A stretch of DNA of 64,000 nucleotides, taken from Streptococcus pasteurianus (GTDB lineage: Bacteria > Bacillota > Bacilli > Lactobacillales > Streptococcaceae). Of the stretch, positions 1 through 8,935 are shown piece after piece; position 1 is the first letter of the stretch, and every line of letters starts with the position of its first letter. A program made the position numbers and the translations under genes. The notes below the pieces were generated by a model. That model made no database searches and was not told where the DNA came from. It saw only the letters and a program-made list of their open reading frames with translations. The stretch covers positions 1,392,501 through 1,456,500 of the forward strand of contig NZ_CP039457.1 in assembly GCF_004843545.1 (NCBI RefSeq), given 5' to 3'.

Positions 1-3000
1 TCTCCTATTTTACTCAAATCAATACGTGTTTCATAAAGACCAGTGATAGATTGGTGGATAAGGGTGGCATTAAGACATTCTTTAGTCGAAGTATAGCGTT
101 TACGTGGAATTTTTTCACCAAGGAAATTGAAATCAGCTGGCGCACCTAATGCAGTCAATGTTAATAAATTAATAAATGAATTTGAAATTTCCTCAATTGA
201 GAAGTTATCCATACTATCTGCAACTGCTCTAATTTTACTTAAATTTTTTTCAACATCAACATATAAGTTAGCAAAATCTTCCACACAAGATAAAACTTTT
301 TCAAATTCTTTCTTATGCGCACTAACATAATCTAAATATTTAGTGCTATTAAAACTATTGATTCGCTGAGCATGATAAAGCAATTTTACTAAGTATCCTG
401 GAATCACCATTTCATTTCCTTTTTGAAGTTCGGAAGCGCTAGCTAATAAACGTCTTTTTCCACCTTCAAATTCAAAAAGACTGTATTTTGGAAGTTTTAT
501 TAATTTATCTTCTCGAATATTGTGATATCCTTTATTTTCTAAGAATTCAACTGGATTTTCTTCAAAGAAAGAACGTTCCATGATAGAAATACCAACTAGC
601 TCTTTTACAGTTTTCAATTTCTTAGCTTTACCTTTTTCGACGTCAGCTACAACAAAAACAGAATAAGCTACTGTTGGACTATCAAAACCACCATATTTTT
701 TAGTATCCCAATAAGCTTTTTTTGTCTTTCGTGGAATTAATTTATCAGAGTCACCTTTAGGTAAAATTGATTCTTTTGAGAATCCTCCCGTCTGAGTCTC
801 AACCTTTTTAACAATATTGACTTGTGGGTAGGAAAGAACTTTACATATCGTCCTGAAATTGCTCTTCTTATCCCAAGCGATGTCTTCAGTATCCTTACTA
901 TACTCAACAACTGGCCGAACTATTACTTTACCATTTGAATATCTTATAACACGTTTAAAGAAGTTCATCAAATTTGAATAGAAGAAATATTTCGCTGTTG
1001 CTTTATCGCTTGAATTAGTGATAAATTTACGAATATCATATTTCTTGTACTCACCATAAACAAATTCAGAAGCTAATTTAGGATATTTTTTCAATAATGC
1101 TGTTCCAACAACTGCATTAAGATAAGCATCATGAGCATGATGATAATCATTGATCTCGCGAACTTTGTAAAATTCAAAATCTTTTCGGAATTGTGAAACC
1201 AGATTTGATTTTAAAGTAATGACTTTCACATCACGAATCACCTTGTCATTTTCATCACTTTCTGTATTGAAACGAGCATCTAAAATTTGTGCCACATGTT
1301 TTGTGATTTGACGTGTTTCAACCAATTGACGTTTAATAAAGCCAGCCTTATCTGCTTCAGTCAATCCACCACGTTCGGCTTTCGTTAAATTATCAAATTT
1401 ACGTTTAGAGATTAGTCCTGATTTATACAATCGAACCCATTCTGCCTTTCTAGCACGAACAATATCAAGACTTGGTACATCATCTGATTTACCTCGATTT
1501 TTAGCAGAACTTGTTAGTACTCGATTATCAATAGAGTCATCCTTAATAAAGGCTTGAGGAATAATGTGGTCAATATCATAATCGCTTAGATGGTCAATAT
1601 CCAACTCATCACCAGTGTACATATCTTTACCATTTTGAATGTAGTAAAGGAAGAGTTGATCATTTTGAAGATGACTATTTTCAACCTTATCTTCAATATA
1701 TGATGGTTTTTCCTCATTAAGAATATTACTTCCTAACTCTTTTAATGAGTTCTGAAGTTTTTTCAAACGTTGTTGGGATTGGCTTCTTCCTCTATTAGTT
1801 GTTTGATTTTCACGCGCCATTTCAATAACAATATTATCAGGATTATCTCCCATCACTTTAACTAGCTCATCAACGATTTTGACACTTTGTAGAATACCTT
1901 TTTTAATAGCAGGACTTCCAGGTAAATCATGAACAACAGCTTCAATATCATCGACATCACCAACAACTTGCGATTTTTGGATGATTTGTTTAAATGGTAA
2001 TGTATCATCGTTAATTAACTGCATAAAGTTACGATTAGCAGAACCATCATCAATCAGATAATCAAGAATGGTCTTATTATTTTCTTTATTACGAATACCG
2101 TTAATTAATTTATATGACAAACGTCCCCAACCAGTATAATGACGTCGTTCAAGTTTTTTCAATTGATCAGCTGTAAAAATATCACTATATTTTTGAAGAC
2201 GTTCATGAATCATATCTTTATCTTCAAACAAAGTTAACGTTTTAATAATATCTTCAATGACTTCTTCATTTACTTTATCATCCAAGAAAGCTTTATCCAA
2301 AATCTTTTTCAAATCATGGTAAGTTCCAAGACTAGCATTGAAAGATTTATTTTCTTTATCAAGTCCAATTAAATCTTTAATACGATATTCAGGAAATTCT
2401 TTATTAAGGTAATTTAAAAGTTTTTCCTTGGTAACTTTGCGATTTTCTTTAAAAACATGGTCAAAGATTTCTTGTTTCATATTTGAATCAAAGAAAGAAT
2501 CTTTTCCTTGCTCATTGACATACTTAATTTTGGTTAATTCATTATAAACCGCATATGTTTCATATACATGACTGTGTTTTGGTAGAACTTTCTCCTCTGG
2601 TAAATACAAATCATTTAAAGTCATGCGTGTAATAAATTTTTCAGCTGACTTTTCTTTATCAATTACCTTATCGAAATTCCACGGTGTAATCTTCTCATCT
2701 GAATGATATTCTGCCCATGAAAATCGGCTATCTTTTCGTGCTAACGGACCGACATAGTAAGGGATTCTAAAAGTCAAGATTTTTTCAATTCTATCTTGGT
2801 TCTCTTTTAGAAATGGGTAATAATCACCTTGACGGCGCAAAATTGCATGCATTTCTTGTAAATGAATTTGGTGCGGAATCGAACCATTATCAAATGTTCT
2901 TTGTTTTCTTAAGAAATCTTCACGTTCAATTTTATCTAGGAAATAATCACTTCCAGCAATTTTAGAGAGAGTATTTTTTAAATATTTATAGAATTCATCT

Positions 3001-4115
3001 TGTTTAACACCATTTTCAATATAGCCCGCATAACCATTTTTGTTTTTATCTTTAAAAATATCGTGATACAACTCAGATTTATTTGCCTTAATGAATTCTT
3101 TTAGTTTTTCTAAATCTTCCTGGTGTTCAACATAACGTTTAATCATCGAAGCTGATAAAGGAGCTTTAGTTGAATTATCATCGACAATTAAGATACCTGA
3201 AAGTAAGATTGCATCATAAAGATTTTTAGCTGAAGTAAATAAATCTGCATAATCGTCTCCAATTTTCCCAAGTAACTCTCCTAAATCTTCTTCATAGGAA
3301 TCTTTAGAAAATTGCAACTTAGCATCTTCAGATAATTTGAAATTCATTTTAAAATTAGGCTGTAATCCTAAAGCCAAAGCAATAAGATTTCCAAATAAAG
3401 TATTTTTCTTTTCTGTTGGGTAGTATTTAATAAGATTCTCTAAACGACGTGATTTGCTAATTTTTTCTGTCAAAATACTTGCAGCGTCAACCGTAATTTC
3501 TGATAAGTGACTATCATCAAATGTTCTATCATACACTCCTACGAAATCAGCAAATATTTTTTGAACATCTGTATTTTCAGCGTTCAATTCACCCTCAATT
3601 AAGAAATGTCCACGGAATTTAATCATATGAGCTAAAGCAAGATAAACCAAGCGTAAATCTGCTTTTTCAGATGAATCTGCAAGATGTTTTCGCAAATGAT
3701 AGATTGTAGGAAACTCTTGATGATACTTAACCACATCTGCTTTGTTCCCAAAAATTGGATAACGCCCCAATTTTTTATTATCATCATCCCATCTCAAGAA
3801 AGATTCATCCAAACGTTGAAAGAAACTTTCATCAACTTTAGTCATTTCTTCCGCAAAAATTTCTTGTAGGTAACGCAAACGATTTTTACGACGCGTATAA
3901 CGACGTCGAGCTGTACGTTTCAAACGAGTCGCTTCAGCTGTTTCGCCACTGTCAAATAACAATGCACCTAGTAAATTTTTCTTTATGTACTTTTTATCAG
4001 TATTTCCTAAAACTTTCATCTTTTTAGCTGGAACTTTGTAATCATCAGTAATCACAGCCCAGCCTACACTGTTCGTACCAATATCGAGCCCGATTGAGTA
4101 ATTTTTCTTAGTCAT
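1..4115 (-). CDS. cas9: Type II-A CRISPR nuclease Cas9 (C-terminus cut by window edge)
   Basis: RNA-guided DNA endonuclease of a type II-A CRISPR system. 1371 codons are open from the ATG at 4115 to the window edge; the last readable residues (RIDLSKIG) match the extreme C-terminus of S. pyogenes Cas9 (1368 aa), so only about one to a few residues and the stop are missing. All catalytic motifs are visible: Ruv[16 protein letters not shown], arginine-rich bridge helix ([15 protein letters not shown]), Ruv[27 protein letters not shown], Ruv[15 protein letters not shown]. The PAM-interacting end keeps [10 protein letters not shown], with both arginines that read NGG in S. pyogenes. The start is preceded by AGGAGG. 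The gene lies divergent from the tracrRNA; cas1, cas2, csn2 and the array would lie left of position 1. Nothing suggests inactivation. Confidence 0.97.
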   Translation of the reverse strand, partial: MTKKNYSIGLDIGTNSVGWAVITDDYKVPAKKMKVLGNTDKKYIKKNLLGALLFDSGETAEATRLKRTARRRYTRRKNRLRYLQEIFAEEMTKVDESFFQRLDESFLRWDDDNKKLGRYPIFGNKADVVKYHQEFPTIYHLRKHLADSSEKADLRLVYLALAHMIKFRGHFLIEGELNAENTDVQKIFADFVGVYDRTFDDSHLSEITVDAASILTEKISKSRRLENLIKYYPTEKKNTLFGNLIALALGLQPNFKMNFKLSEDAKLQFSKDSYEEDLGELLGKIGDDYADLFTSAKNLYDAILLSGILIVDDNSTKAPLSASMIKRYVEHQEDLEKLKEFIKANKSELYHDIFKDKNKNGYAGYIENGVKQDEFYKYLKNTLSKIAGSDYFLDKIEREDFLRKQRTFDNGSIPHQIHLQEMHAILRRQGDYYPFLKENQDRIEKILTFRIPYYVGPLARKDSRFSWAEYHSDEKITPWNFDKVIDKEKSAEKFITRMTLNDLYLPEEKVLPKHSHVYETYAVYNELTKIKYVNEQGKDSFFDSNMKQEIFDHVFKENRKVTKEKLLNYLNKEFPEYRIKDLIGLDKENKSFNASLGTYHDLKKILDKAFLDDKVNEEVIEDIIKTLTLFEDKDMIHERLQKYSDIFTADQLKKLERRHYTGWGRLSYKLINGIRNKENNKTILDYLIDDGSANRNFMQLINDDTLPFKQIIQKSQVVGDVDDIEAVVHDLPGSPAIKKGILQSVKIVDELVKVMGDNPDNIVIEMARENQTTNRGRSQSQQRLKKLQNSLKELGSNILNEEKPSYIEDKVENSHLQNDQLFLYYIQNGKDMYTGDELDIDHLSDYDIDHIIPQAFIKDDSIDNRVLTSSAKNRGKSDDVPSLDIVRARKAEWVRLYKSGLISKRKFDNLTKAERGGLTEADKAGFIKRQLVETRQITKHVAQILDARFNTESDENDKVIRDVKVITLKSNLVSQFRKDFEFYKVREINDYHHAHDAYLNAVVGTALLKKYPKLASEFVYGEYKKYDIRKFITNSSDKATAKYFFYSNLMNFFKRVIRYSNGKVIVRPVVEYSKDTEDIAWDKKSNFRTICKVLSYPQVNIVKKVETQTGGFSKESILPKGDSDKLIPRKTKKAYWDTKKYGGFDSPTVAYSVFVVADVEKGKAKKLKTVKELVGISIMERSFFEENPVEFLENKGYHNIREDKLIKLPKYSLFEFEGGKRRLLASASELQKGNEMVIPGYLVKLLYHAQRINSFNSTKYLDYVSAHKKEFEKVLSCVEDFANLYVDVEKNLSKIRAVADSMDNFSIEEISNSFINLLTLTALGAPADFNFLGEKIPRKRYTSTKECLNATLIHQSITGLYETRIDLSKIG

Positions 4116-4157
4116 AATTTTCCTCCTCTTATAATAAAGTTTAAATTTACGAAAAAT

Positions 4158-4187
4158 ACTATAAAATCAACGCTTTAATTAAATCAA
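4158..4187 (-). promoter_or_regulatory. Candidate cas9-proximal promoter
   Basis: On the minus strand a TTGATT -35 (4187-4182) stands 18 bp from a TATAGT -10 (4163-4158), giving a start near 4151 and a short leader carrying AGAGGAGG before the cas9 ATG. It is a second possibility beside the stronger extended -10 at 4308-4300; which one is used cannot be told from sequence. Confidence 0.4.
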
Positions 4188-4270
4188 TAAAACTTTTCAG
4201 TAGTTTCAATAACTCCGTTAAAATCACCAATTTTTCTTTATCAAATTTAAACTTCCCCAAAAAAGCAACT

Positions 4271-4284
4271 CCTTAAAAACATAA
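4271..4284 (-). promoter_or_regulatory. Predicted Cas9/tracr-L target site (11-nt seed plus AGG PAM)
   Basis: On the minus strand TTATGTTTTTA (4284-4274) is followed directly by AGG (4273-4271). The same 11 nt occur on the plus strand at 4379-4389, immediately before a CRISPR-repeat-like GTTTTAGAG in the predicted long tracrRNA. The site lies about 10-22 nt downstream of the start expected from the -10 at 4305-4300, so Cas9 bound here would block cas transcription. This arrangement is the one described for S. pyogenes tracr-L; its use here is inferred. Confidence 0.65.
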
Positions 4285-4299
4285 TATTTTTATATTTAA

Positions 4300-4308
4300 A
4301 TTATAGCA
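4300..4308 (-). promoter_or_regulatory. cas operon promoter (extended -10)
   Basis: Minus-strand TGCTATAAT (4308-4300) is a perfect extended -10 element; no good -35 is seen at 16-18 bp, as is common for extended -10 promoters. Predicted start near 4293, leaving a leader of about 178 nt before cas9. The element is AT-rich and faces away from the tracrRNA. Confidence 0.6.
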
Positions 4309-4360
4309 TATATTTTTAATTTTGATATTGCAAAAATTAATATAATTACTAACTAAAATT

Positions 4361-4369
4361 TGTTAGAAT
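4361..4369 (+). promoter_or_regulatory. Candidate promoter of the long tracrRNA
   Basis: TGTTAGAAT (4361-4369) fits an extended -10; a start 7 nt later would be near 4376, a few nucleotides before the 11-nt guide at 4379-4389. No convincing -35 is present. Support is positional: it would yield a transcript of about 184 nt, similar in design to the 171-nt S. pyogenes tracr-L. Confidence 0.45.
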
Positions 4370-4439
4370 ATAGAGTGGTTATGTTTTTAGTTTTAGAGTT
4401 GTGCGTTTTATAGCTTTAACAATTTCTATATAATATCAC

Positions 4440-4468
4440 TTGTAAATAATAAGTAATTATTATATAAT
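4440..4468 (+). promoter_or_regulatory. Promoter of the short tracrRNA
   Basis: TTGTAA (4440-4445), 17-bp spacer, TATAAT (4463-4468). The predicted start is 4475, exactly the GTTGGAAC that begins the short S. pyogenes tracrRNA. Confidence 0.8.
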
Positions 4469-4474
4469 ATGTTT

Positions 4475-4559
4475 GTTGGAACTATTCGAAACAACACAGC
4501 AAGTTAAAATAAGGCTTTGTCCGTACACATTTTGGCACCCGATTCGGGTGCGTTTTTTT
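4475..4559 (+). ncRNA. tracrRNA: tracrRNA (short form)
   Basis: Trans-activating CRISPR RNA needed for crRNA maturation and Cas9 loading. It begins GTTGGAACTATTCGAAACAA (anti-repeat), continues CACAGCAAGTTAAAATAAGG (lower stem and nexus, as in S. pyogenes), then GTCCGTACACATTTTG and a terminal hairpin GCACCCGATTCGGGTGC plus seven T. The anti-repeat predicts a repeat containing GCTGTGTTGTTTCGAATAG. It sits upstream of and divergent from cas9, the usual place. Compared with S. pyogenes, the middle hairpin between nexus and terminator (ACUUGAAAAAGU) is missing, so only one 3' hairpin remains after the nexus. Confidence 0.95.
4535..4559 (+). terminator. tracrRNA terminator hairpin
   Basis: GCACCCG (4535-4541) pairs perfectly with CGGGTGC (4545-4551) around a 3-nt loop, followed by G and seven T (4553-4559). 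It doubles as the last tracrRNA hairpin bound by Cas9. Confidence 0.9.
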
Positions 4560-4620
4560 GTGCCCTTACAGATAATTTCAACAAAACTAAGTAATTTTAT
4601 TTTACTCTTTAAAATATGAA

Positions 4621-4649
4621 AAAACAAGCGTTTTCAAGGCGCTTGTTTT
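4621..4649 (-). terminator. Intrinsic terminator, bidirectional
   Basis: AAAACAAGCG (4621-4630) pairs with CGCTTGTTTT (4640-4649). Read on the minus strand it ends the operon finishing at 4668; its A/T tracts allow function on both strands and would also back up the tracrRNA stop. Confidence 0.8.
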
Positions 4650-4667
4650 TCTGTTTTTATATTTCAT

Positions 4668-4838
4668 TTAGCTCACCAACCAACCCCAGAAAAATGGGAG
4701 GGCAAAGGCAATTAAGCCACAAATCACAAAGAGGGCTTCCAACCATTTTTGAGGGATAGTCGTTGATTTAATCCAAAGAAGAATGGCAAACAGCCACGAA
4801 ACTGCAAATAATAGCCAATAATACCATGCAAGGGACAT
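4668..4838 (-). CDS. Small membrane protein, 56 aa, unknown function
   Basis: ATG at 4838 to TAA at 4670-4668 gives a 56-residue protein beginning MSLAWYYWLLFAVSW and ending FALPFFWGWLVS. It is almost wholly two hydrophobic helices (about residues 3-22 and 36-55) joined by a short polar loop (IKSTTIPQKW). It starts one base after the stop of the TIGR01906 membrane gene and has AAAGGA at a proper distance, so it is very likely the last cistron of that operon and translated. I do not recognise a family; a small partner of the upstream membrane protein is a guess from position only. Confidence 0.65.
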   Translation of the reverse strand: MSLAWYYWLLFAVSWLFAILLWIKSTTIPQKWLEALFVICGLIAFALPFFWGWLVS

Positions 4839-4839
4839 C

Positions 4840-5520
4840 TTAATCGTTCCTTTCTACCTTAATGGTTTTCGGATGTTTCTGTTGGTCGTGCAGACGTTTA
4901 GCCAATTGACGGCGAGCAATGACAAGCAAGCCAATCATACTAACTTCGTAAGTGACAAAGAAAATGATAAAACAATGCAAGAAAAATTCCTCTGGTAAAA
5001 CCCAGATAATTGGGTCTGTGGCTGGGTTGAACAGCCATGTTGAATCACCAGGGAAAAGCACTTCATGAAATAGCGTAAAAAATTGGTCAAAGCCAATCAG
5101 CAATCCTGCTACTGCAATTAGCACAGGCAAAATAGCTGCCAAAGTAAACGCTCTTCGATGTAGAAAAAGTGATTTTTCAGCTCTGCTAATTTTCCAAAAA
5201 CGCCAAGACGGATACAGCAGCACCACAAAAACAGCTTGCGCTAAGTGAAATAAATGCTTAACGTCACGAAAATGCTTGAGCCCGTCTGTTGATGACGGGA
5301 AATCTGGCATAGAAAGGGTGTTCGAAAGTGGATTGGTCAGATAGGTCATCAGAATATTAAAGTTTTTCAAGAGGTCGTCTTTGGTAATCGTGACCTGAAG
5401 GGTTAGTTTGAGCCAATCAACTTCCAAAGGGTAAATCAGCCAAGCACCATAAATAGCTACCAAGACAGCTAGAGCAAGGAGCCAGAGCCAAGTACTAAAC
5501 GTCCAAAGTTTATTTTTCAT
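4840..5520 (-). CDS. TIGR01906-type integral membrane protein
   Basis: About 226 aa from the ATG at 5520 ([15 protein letters not shown]), which overlaps the end of the NagD-like gene by 11 nt; an in-frame ATG at 5535 is possible but lacks a ribosome-binding site. Four or five hydrophobic segments: about residues 10-30, an amphipathic stretch near 85-105, 123-147, and 180-205. The block [18 protein letters not shown] and the DVKHLF motif are typical of the TIGR01906 family, conserved in streptococci and other Firmicutes next to NagD-like phosphatases. Its biochemical role is unknown; it acts in the cytoplasmic membrane. It ends one base before the small membrane gene at 4838. Confidence 0.85.
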   Translation of the reverse strand: MKNKLWTFSTWLWLLALAVLVAIYGAWLIYPLEVDWLKLTLQVTITKDDLLKNFNILMTYLTNPLSNTLSMPDFPSSTDGLKHFRDVKHLFHLAQAVFVVLLYPSWRFWKISRAEKSLFLHRRAFTLAAILPVLIAVAGLLIGFDQFFTLFHEVLFPGDSTWLFNPATDPIIWVLPEEFFLHCFIIFFVTYEVSMIGLLVIARRQLAKRLHDQQKHPKTIKVERND

Positions 5521-6283
5521 CAAAATTCCATTCATCTAAGCTAGCAAGGACATGGTCAGGTTTCACTGGAAGGGTAGGCACTTCTTCTGGTTTGGTGAAA
5601 CCAGTCGTCACAAGCAAAGTAGCAATATCATTTTGAATTCCTGCCATAATATCTGTTAAATAATTATCACCAACCATGATAGCTTCTTCACGTTTAACTC
5701 CCAGAACATCCAAAGCTTTATTCATGATAATCGCATTTGGTTTGCCAATAAAGACTGGCTGCACACGTGTTGCAGTCTCCAAGAGTTTATTAATCGAACC
5801 AGCCCCTGGCATTAACCCACGCTCCGTTGGGATATTCAAATCAGGATTCGTTCCAATAAAGACTGCTCCTTTTTGAATGGCAAGCGTTGCAATGGCAAGC
5901 ATTTCATAAGTTAGTTGCGTATCTAGTCCGACAACCACATATGCTGGATTTTCAGTATCTTCAACATAGCCAGCCTCAGCAATAGCTGTTTTCAAACCCG
6001 TTTCACCAATCACATAAACTGTTTTTCCACGATTCATGTCATTCATGTAATCAATCGTCGCCATTGTTGCTGTATAAATCGTTTCAAGCGGTGTATGCAC
6101 ATTGAATTGTGTCGCAAGCATTTCTTGAACTTTTTCTGGTGTGCGTGTCGTATTATTCGTCACCAAAACATAAGGAATATTGCGTTCTTGCAGACGTTGA
6201 ATAAAACGTTCCCCAGCAGGAATACGATTTTTCCCTTTGTAAATTGTTCCATCTAAATCAATCAAATAGCCTTTATAAGTCAT
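5510..6283 (-). CDS. NagD-like HAD phosphatase (TIGR01457)
   Basis: HAD superfamily IIA phosphatase, 257 aa, cytoplasmic, probably acting on small phosphorylated sugars or nucleotides. Motif I is DLDGTIYKG (nucleophile Asp near the N-terminus), motif II is VTNNTT, and the late motif is [10 protein letters not shown] with its Mg-binding aspartates. The first possible ATG (6295) lies inside the ribosome-binding site (GGAGGAAAG), so the start [12 protein letters not shown] at 6283 is preferred. It is co-directional with the thioesterase and NUDIX genes upstream and overlaps the TIGR01906 gene. The pairing with TIGR01906 is conserved in streptococci. Substrate not predictable. Confidence 0.88.
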   Translation of the reverse strand: MTYKGYLIDLDGTIYKGKNRIPAGERFIQRLQERNIPYVLVTNNTTRTPEKVQEMLATQFNVHTPLETIYTATMATIDYMNDMNRGKTVYVIGETGLKTAIAEAGYVEDTENPAYVVVGLDTQLTYEMLAIATLAIQKGAVFIGTNPDLNIPTERGLMPGAGSINKLLETATRVQPVFIGKPNAIIMNKALDVLGVKREEAIMVGDNYLTDIMAGIQNDIATLLVTTGFTKPEEVPTLPVKPDHVLASLDEWNFDEK

Positions 6284-6343
6284 TCTTTCCTCCATTTTTA
6301 CAACACCAAAAAGACTTTCTAGCTAAAAATTCTCTGACTATCC

Positions 6344-6967
6344 TTAGTCAATTAGTGTTTTCCAATTCTCATCGTGATAAGCAGTAAAGCACATCGCAAT
6401 CTGCTCTTTCGTTGTCTTAGATTCAGCAAGATCAGGCAGGTTGTCACACGCAAAATACCCACTTGCTATCGTTTCTAAATTTTTTGTAAACTGCCCACCT
6501 TTGGCATGGCATAATGAAAAAATCTTACAAATCTTGTGAGCAGAAACTGGTTGATTGTGTTTTTCACGGTCTTGAATAGCAATCACGCGCTCCAATTGCA
6601 CATCAAGTCCAGCTTCTTCTTTCACCTCTTTAAGCGTGTTTTCCGCCACAGATTGGTCAACATCACACCAACCACCTGGCAGCGCCCACTTTCCATTAGC
6701 TTCTTGCACTAGTAAAATCTTGTCATCTTGAAAAATAGCTGCGCGTGTATCAATTTTTGGTGTTTGATAGCCCGTTTCGTTAGCAAACAAATCAGCTACT
6801 TTCTGAGCTGGTAACTGCGATAATTCAGCCATCATTGCAACTGAAATCTCTCGAATTTCCTCAAAACGTTCAATATCATACTTATCGCGACCATAAGCTA
6901 GCCCTGCTTGTGCTAAGGATTGCAAGCGAACAAGCCAATCAACCCATTTCTTATCATCAACAGTCAT
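6344..6967 (-). CDS. NUDIX hydrolase with N-terminal helical domain
   Basis: 207-aa cytoplasmic pyrophosphohydrolase. An N-terminal helical region of about 60 residues (WVDWLVRLQSLAQAGLAYGRD) is typical of the NUDIX subgroup that hydrolyses ADP-ribose-like nucleotide sugars. The NUDIX box runs from GGWCDVDQSVAE to LKEVKEEAGLDV; the usual RE of the box is KE here, which is tolerated. Start chosen at 6967 because GGAAGG sits just upstream and because its A is the last base of the thioesterase TAA (TAATG overlap), a sign of translational coupling. Substrate is inferred from subgroup only. Confidence 0.85.
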   Translation of the reverse strand: MTVDDKKWVDWLVRLQSLAQAGLAYGRDKYDIERFEEIREISVAMMAELSQLPAQKVADLFANETGYQTPKIDTRAAIFQDDKILLVQEANGKWALPGGWCDVDQSVAENTLKEVKEEAGLDVQLERVIAIQDREKHNQPVSAHKICKIFSLCHAKGGQFTKNLETIASGYFACDNLPDLAESKTTKEQIAMCFTAYHDENWKTLID

Positions 6968-7695
6968 TATTTTTCCTTCCACTCGATGCGAGCTTGTGCA
7001 TGAACAACACCTTGGGTAACAATTTCATGTTTTGTTATCAAACCATCTGTTTCAACACGTGATTTAATATCATGCCCATAATGGACTTCTTTCACGTATT
7101 TGAGATTAATGCAGTGCGGAATGTGTTCCTCTAAAAACGCCACGTCCAACACATCATACATCCATTCAAGGTATTTGCTATTGTTAACATGACCATTCAA
7201 ATCAAGGTCAAAAAAGCGAACGTGATAGGTTGTTTCTTCTGGAATTTCCAAGCTTTCGTAACGAGGACCACGATCGATTTTTTTAATCTTTTCAACGTCA
7301 TAAACGTCAACAATTTCATCAATAACAGGGTGAACCTTTCTGCTATCATAATCCATGAGGACAAAAGTCGAATGAATCGTCATGATTTTATCACCAGATT
7401 CACCATAAACATTGAAATCACGGTAACAAAAGAGCTTATTATAAGCCGTAGGTACCGTTTCAATCACGATATTTTCAGTATATTTTGGCAAACGCTCGAT
7501 TTCAATCGCATACTCTGTGATAATCCAAACAAGATTGTACGTTTGATAAATATAATCATCACTCATCCCCAGACTAAGTGACTGTTTCCCTGAAACTTGC
7601 AACACTAACGATAAAAGTTGCGGCAATTTCATGTTGTGATTAATGTCACTTTCGTAAAAAGGTACTTGATAATTTTCTTGATAACTTAATCCCAT
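6967..7695 (-). CDS. Acyl-ACP thioesterase
   Basis: 242 aa with two hot-dog folds, as in bacterial FatA/FatB-type (PF01643) thioesterases that release free fatty acids from acyl carrier protein. The N-terminal half begins YQVPFYESDINHNMKLPQLL; the second half has FFDLDLNGHVNNSKYLEWM, the block bearing the catalytic Asp/Asn and helix. ATG 7695 follows hemW by 4 nt and overlaps the NUDIX start, so the three genes form an operon read from hemW. Same gene order is common in streptococci. Confidence 0.9.
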   Translation of the reverse strand: MGLSYQENYQVPFYESDINHNMKLPQLLSLVLQVSGKQSLSLGMSDDYIYQTYNLVWIITEYAIEIERLPKYTENIVIETVPTAYNKLFCYRDFNVYGESGDKIMTIHSTFVLMDYDSRKVHPVIDEIVDVYDVEKIKKIDRGPRYESLEIPEETTYHVRFFDLDLNGHVNNSKYLEWMYDVLDVAFLEEHIPHCINLKYVKEVHYGHDIKSRVETDGLITKHEIVTQGVVHAQARIEWKEK

Positions 7696-7699
7696 GTCA

Positions 7700-8830
7700 T
7701 TACTCCAATATAAATCTCTCTGCTACCGTGTCTCCTAAAAAGAGACCTTTTTTAGTCATTCGAACCACCTCATCATCTGGCACCAAAAGCCCATGCTGAC
7801 AAAGTTCTGTCACGATCTGACCATAACGTTCTTCAAAAGACACGCCAAACTTTTCTTCAAATTTTGCAATGGAAACGCCAGATTTCTTACGCAAGCCCAA
7901 GAAAAGTTCTTCTTCCATCATTTCGTCCTTAGTCAAGACCTCCTCTGACAACCTAGCATTTCCTTCAGAAACAGCCTTTAAATAATGTTGAATCGGCCCA
8001 CGGTTACGATAACGAACACCGTTTAAATACCCAGACGCCCCAGCACCGACACCATAATATTCTGCATTATCCCAGTACATCAAATTATGACGACTTTCAA
8101 AACCTGGCTTGGTAAAATTAGAAATTTCATAATGCTCAAAGCCATTAGCTTCCAATTCAGCAATAATGTACTCAAACATTTCCGCCTCAAGGTCTTCTTG
8201 GGGCAAATTCAATTTTCCACGACGCATTTTATTCATGAAAACCGTGTGATGTTCTAAAATCAAACTATACAAACTCAAATGAGGAATATCCAGCGCTATC
8301 GCCTTAGCAACATTTTCCTTAACATCTTCCATTGTCTGACCAGGAAGCGCATAAATTAAATCAATCGAAATATTGTCAAAGCCTGCTGTTTTCAAATGGT
8401 CAATCGTCGAATAAATTTGCGATTCATTGTGGCTACGCCCAATTCTCTTTAATTGCTTATCATTAAAAGTCTGAACACCAAGCGACACACGATTAACAGC
8501 AGATTTTTTCAACACTTCAATCTTGTCATCCGTCAAATCCCCAGGATTTGCTTCAATGGTAAATTCTTCTAATACGCTCAAATCTAAATGCTTTGTCAAA
8601 TCCGTCAGCAAATAATCCAATTGCTGCGCGGTAATTGAGGTTGGCGTTCCACCTCCGATATATAAGGTCCGCAATTGTTCAATATCATAACTCTCAAATT
8701 CACGAATAAGAGCCTGCAAATAATCGTCAACAGGCTGATTTTTGATAAATACTTTTGAAAAATCACAATAATAACAAATCTGCGTACAAAATGGTATATG
8801 AACATAAGCTGATGTTGGTTTTGTTAACAT
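7700..8830 (-). CDS. hemW: HemW, radical SAM heme chaperone
   Basis: 376 aa, oxygen-independent coproporphyrinogen oxidase-like. The radical SAM cluster is CTQICYYCDF (CX3CX2C), followed by LYIGGGTPT (SAM-binding GGGTP) and a C-terminal HemN-like domain ending near VAERFILE. HemW of lactic streptococci and Lactococcus binds and inserts heme rather than oxidising coproporphyrinogen; streptococci lack heme synthesis, so imported heme would be the ligand. The ATG at 8830 lies 6 nt after an extended -10 (TGTTATAAT, 8845-8837) with no Shine-Dalgarno, suggesting a leaderless mRNA. It heads the operon hemW-thioesterase-NUDIX-nagD-like. Confidence 0.93.
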   Translation of the reverse strand: MLTKPTSAYVHIPFCTQICYYCDFSKVFIKNQPVDDYLQALIREFESYDIEQLRTLYIGGGTPTSITAQQLDYLLTDLTKHLDLSVLEEFTIEANPGDLTDDKIEVLKKSAVNRVSLGVQTFNDKQLKRIGRSHNESQIYSTIDHLKTAGFDNISIDLIYALPGQTMEDVKENVAKAIALDIPHLSLYSLILEHHTVFMNKMRRGKLNLPQEDLEAEMFEYIIAELEANGFEHYEISNFTKPGFESRHNLMYWDNAEYYGVGAGASGYLNGVRYRNRGPIQHYLKAVSEGNARLSEEVLTKDEMMEEELFLGLRKKSGVSIAKFEEKFGVSFEERYGQIVTELCQHGLLVPDDEVVRMTKKGLFLGDTVAERFILE

Positions 8831-8836
8831 GACGCT

Positions 8837-8845
8837 ATTATAACA
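8837..8845 (-). promoter_or_regulatory. Extended -10 promoter of hemW (leaderless start)
   Basis: TGTTATAAT on the minus strand, then AGCGTC, then the hemW ATG at 8830. Transcription would begin at or next to the A of the ATG. Confidence 0.75.
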
Positions 8846-8935
8846 TTTTTACGAAGGATAACCAATGACTTTATTACGAAAGAAAAGGAGCAGGCAAAAC
8901 GCATTTCCCATACTCCTCTTTTTATGAAAATGATT

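Larger units (their letters stand above)
4376..4559 (+). ncRNA. Predicted long tracrRNA (tracr-L, natural single guide)
   Basis: The transcript would begin with an 11-nt guide (4379-4389), followed by GTTTTAGAGTTGTG (4390-4403), a close match to the 5' end of streptococcal type II-A CRISPR repeats (GTTTTAGAGCTGTG). This arm can pair in cis with the tracrRNA anti-repeat: GUUUUA with UAAAAU as lower stem, a bulge, then GUUGUG with CACAGC as upper stem, and further on AUAG with CUAU. It thus makes a one-molecule guide like S. pyogenes tracr-L. The downstream part is the ordinary tracrRNA. The 5' end is inferred from the -10 at 4361-4369. Confidence 0.65.

Noticed and set aside
1..4668. CRISPR array inside the window
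   Set aside because: No tandem repeat-spacer units are present; only one degenerate repeat-like segment occurs, at 4390-4403, explained by tracr-L.
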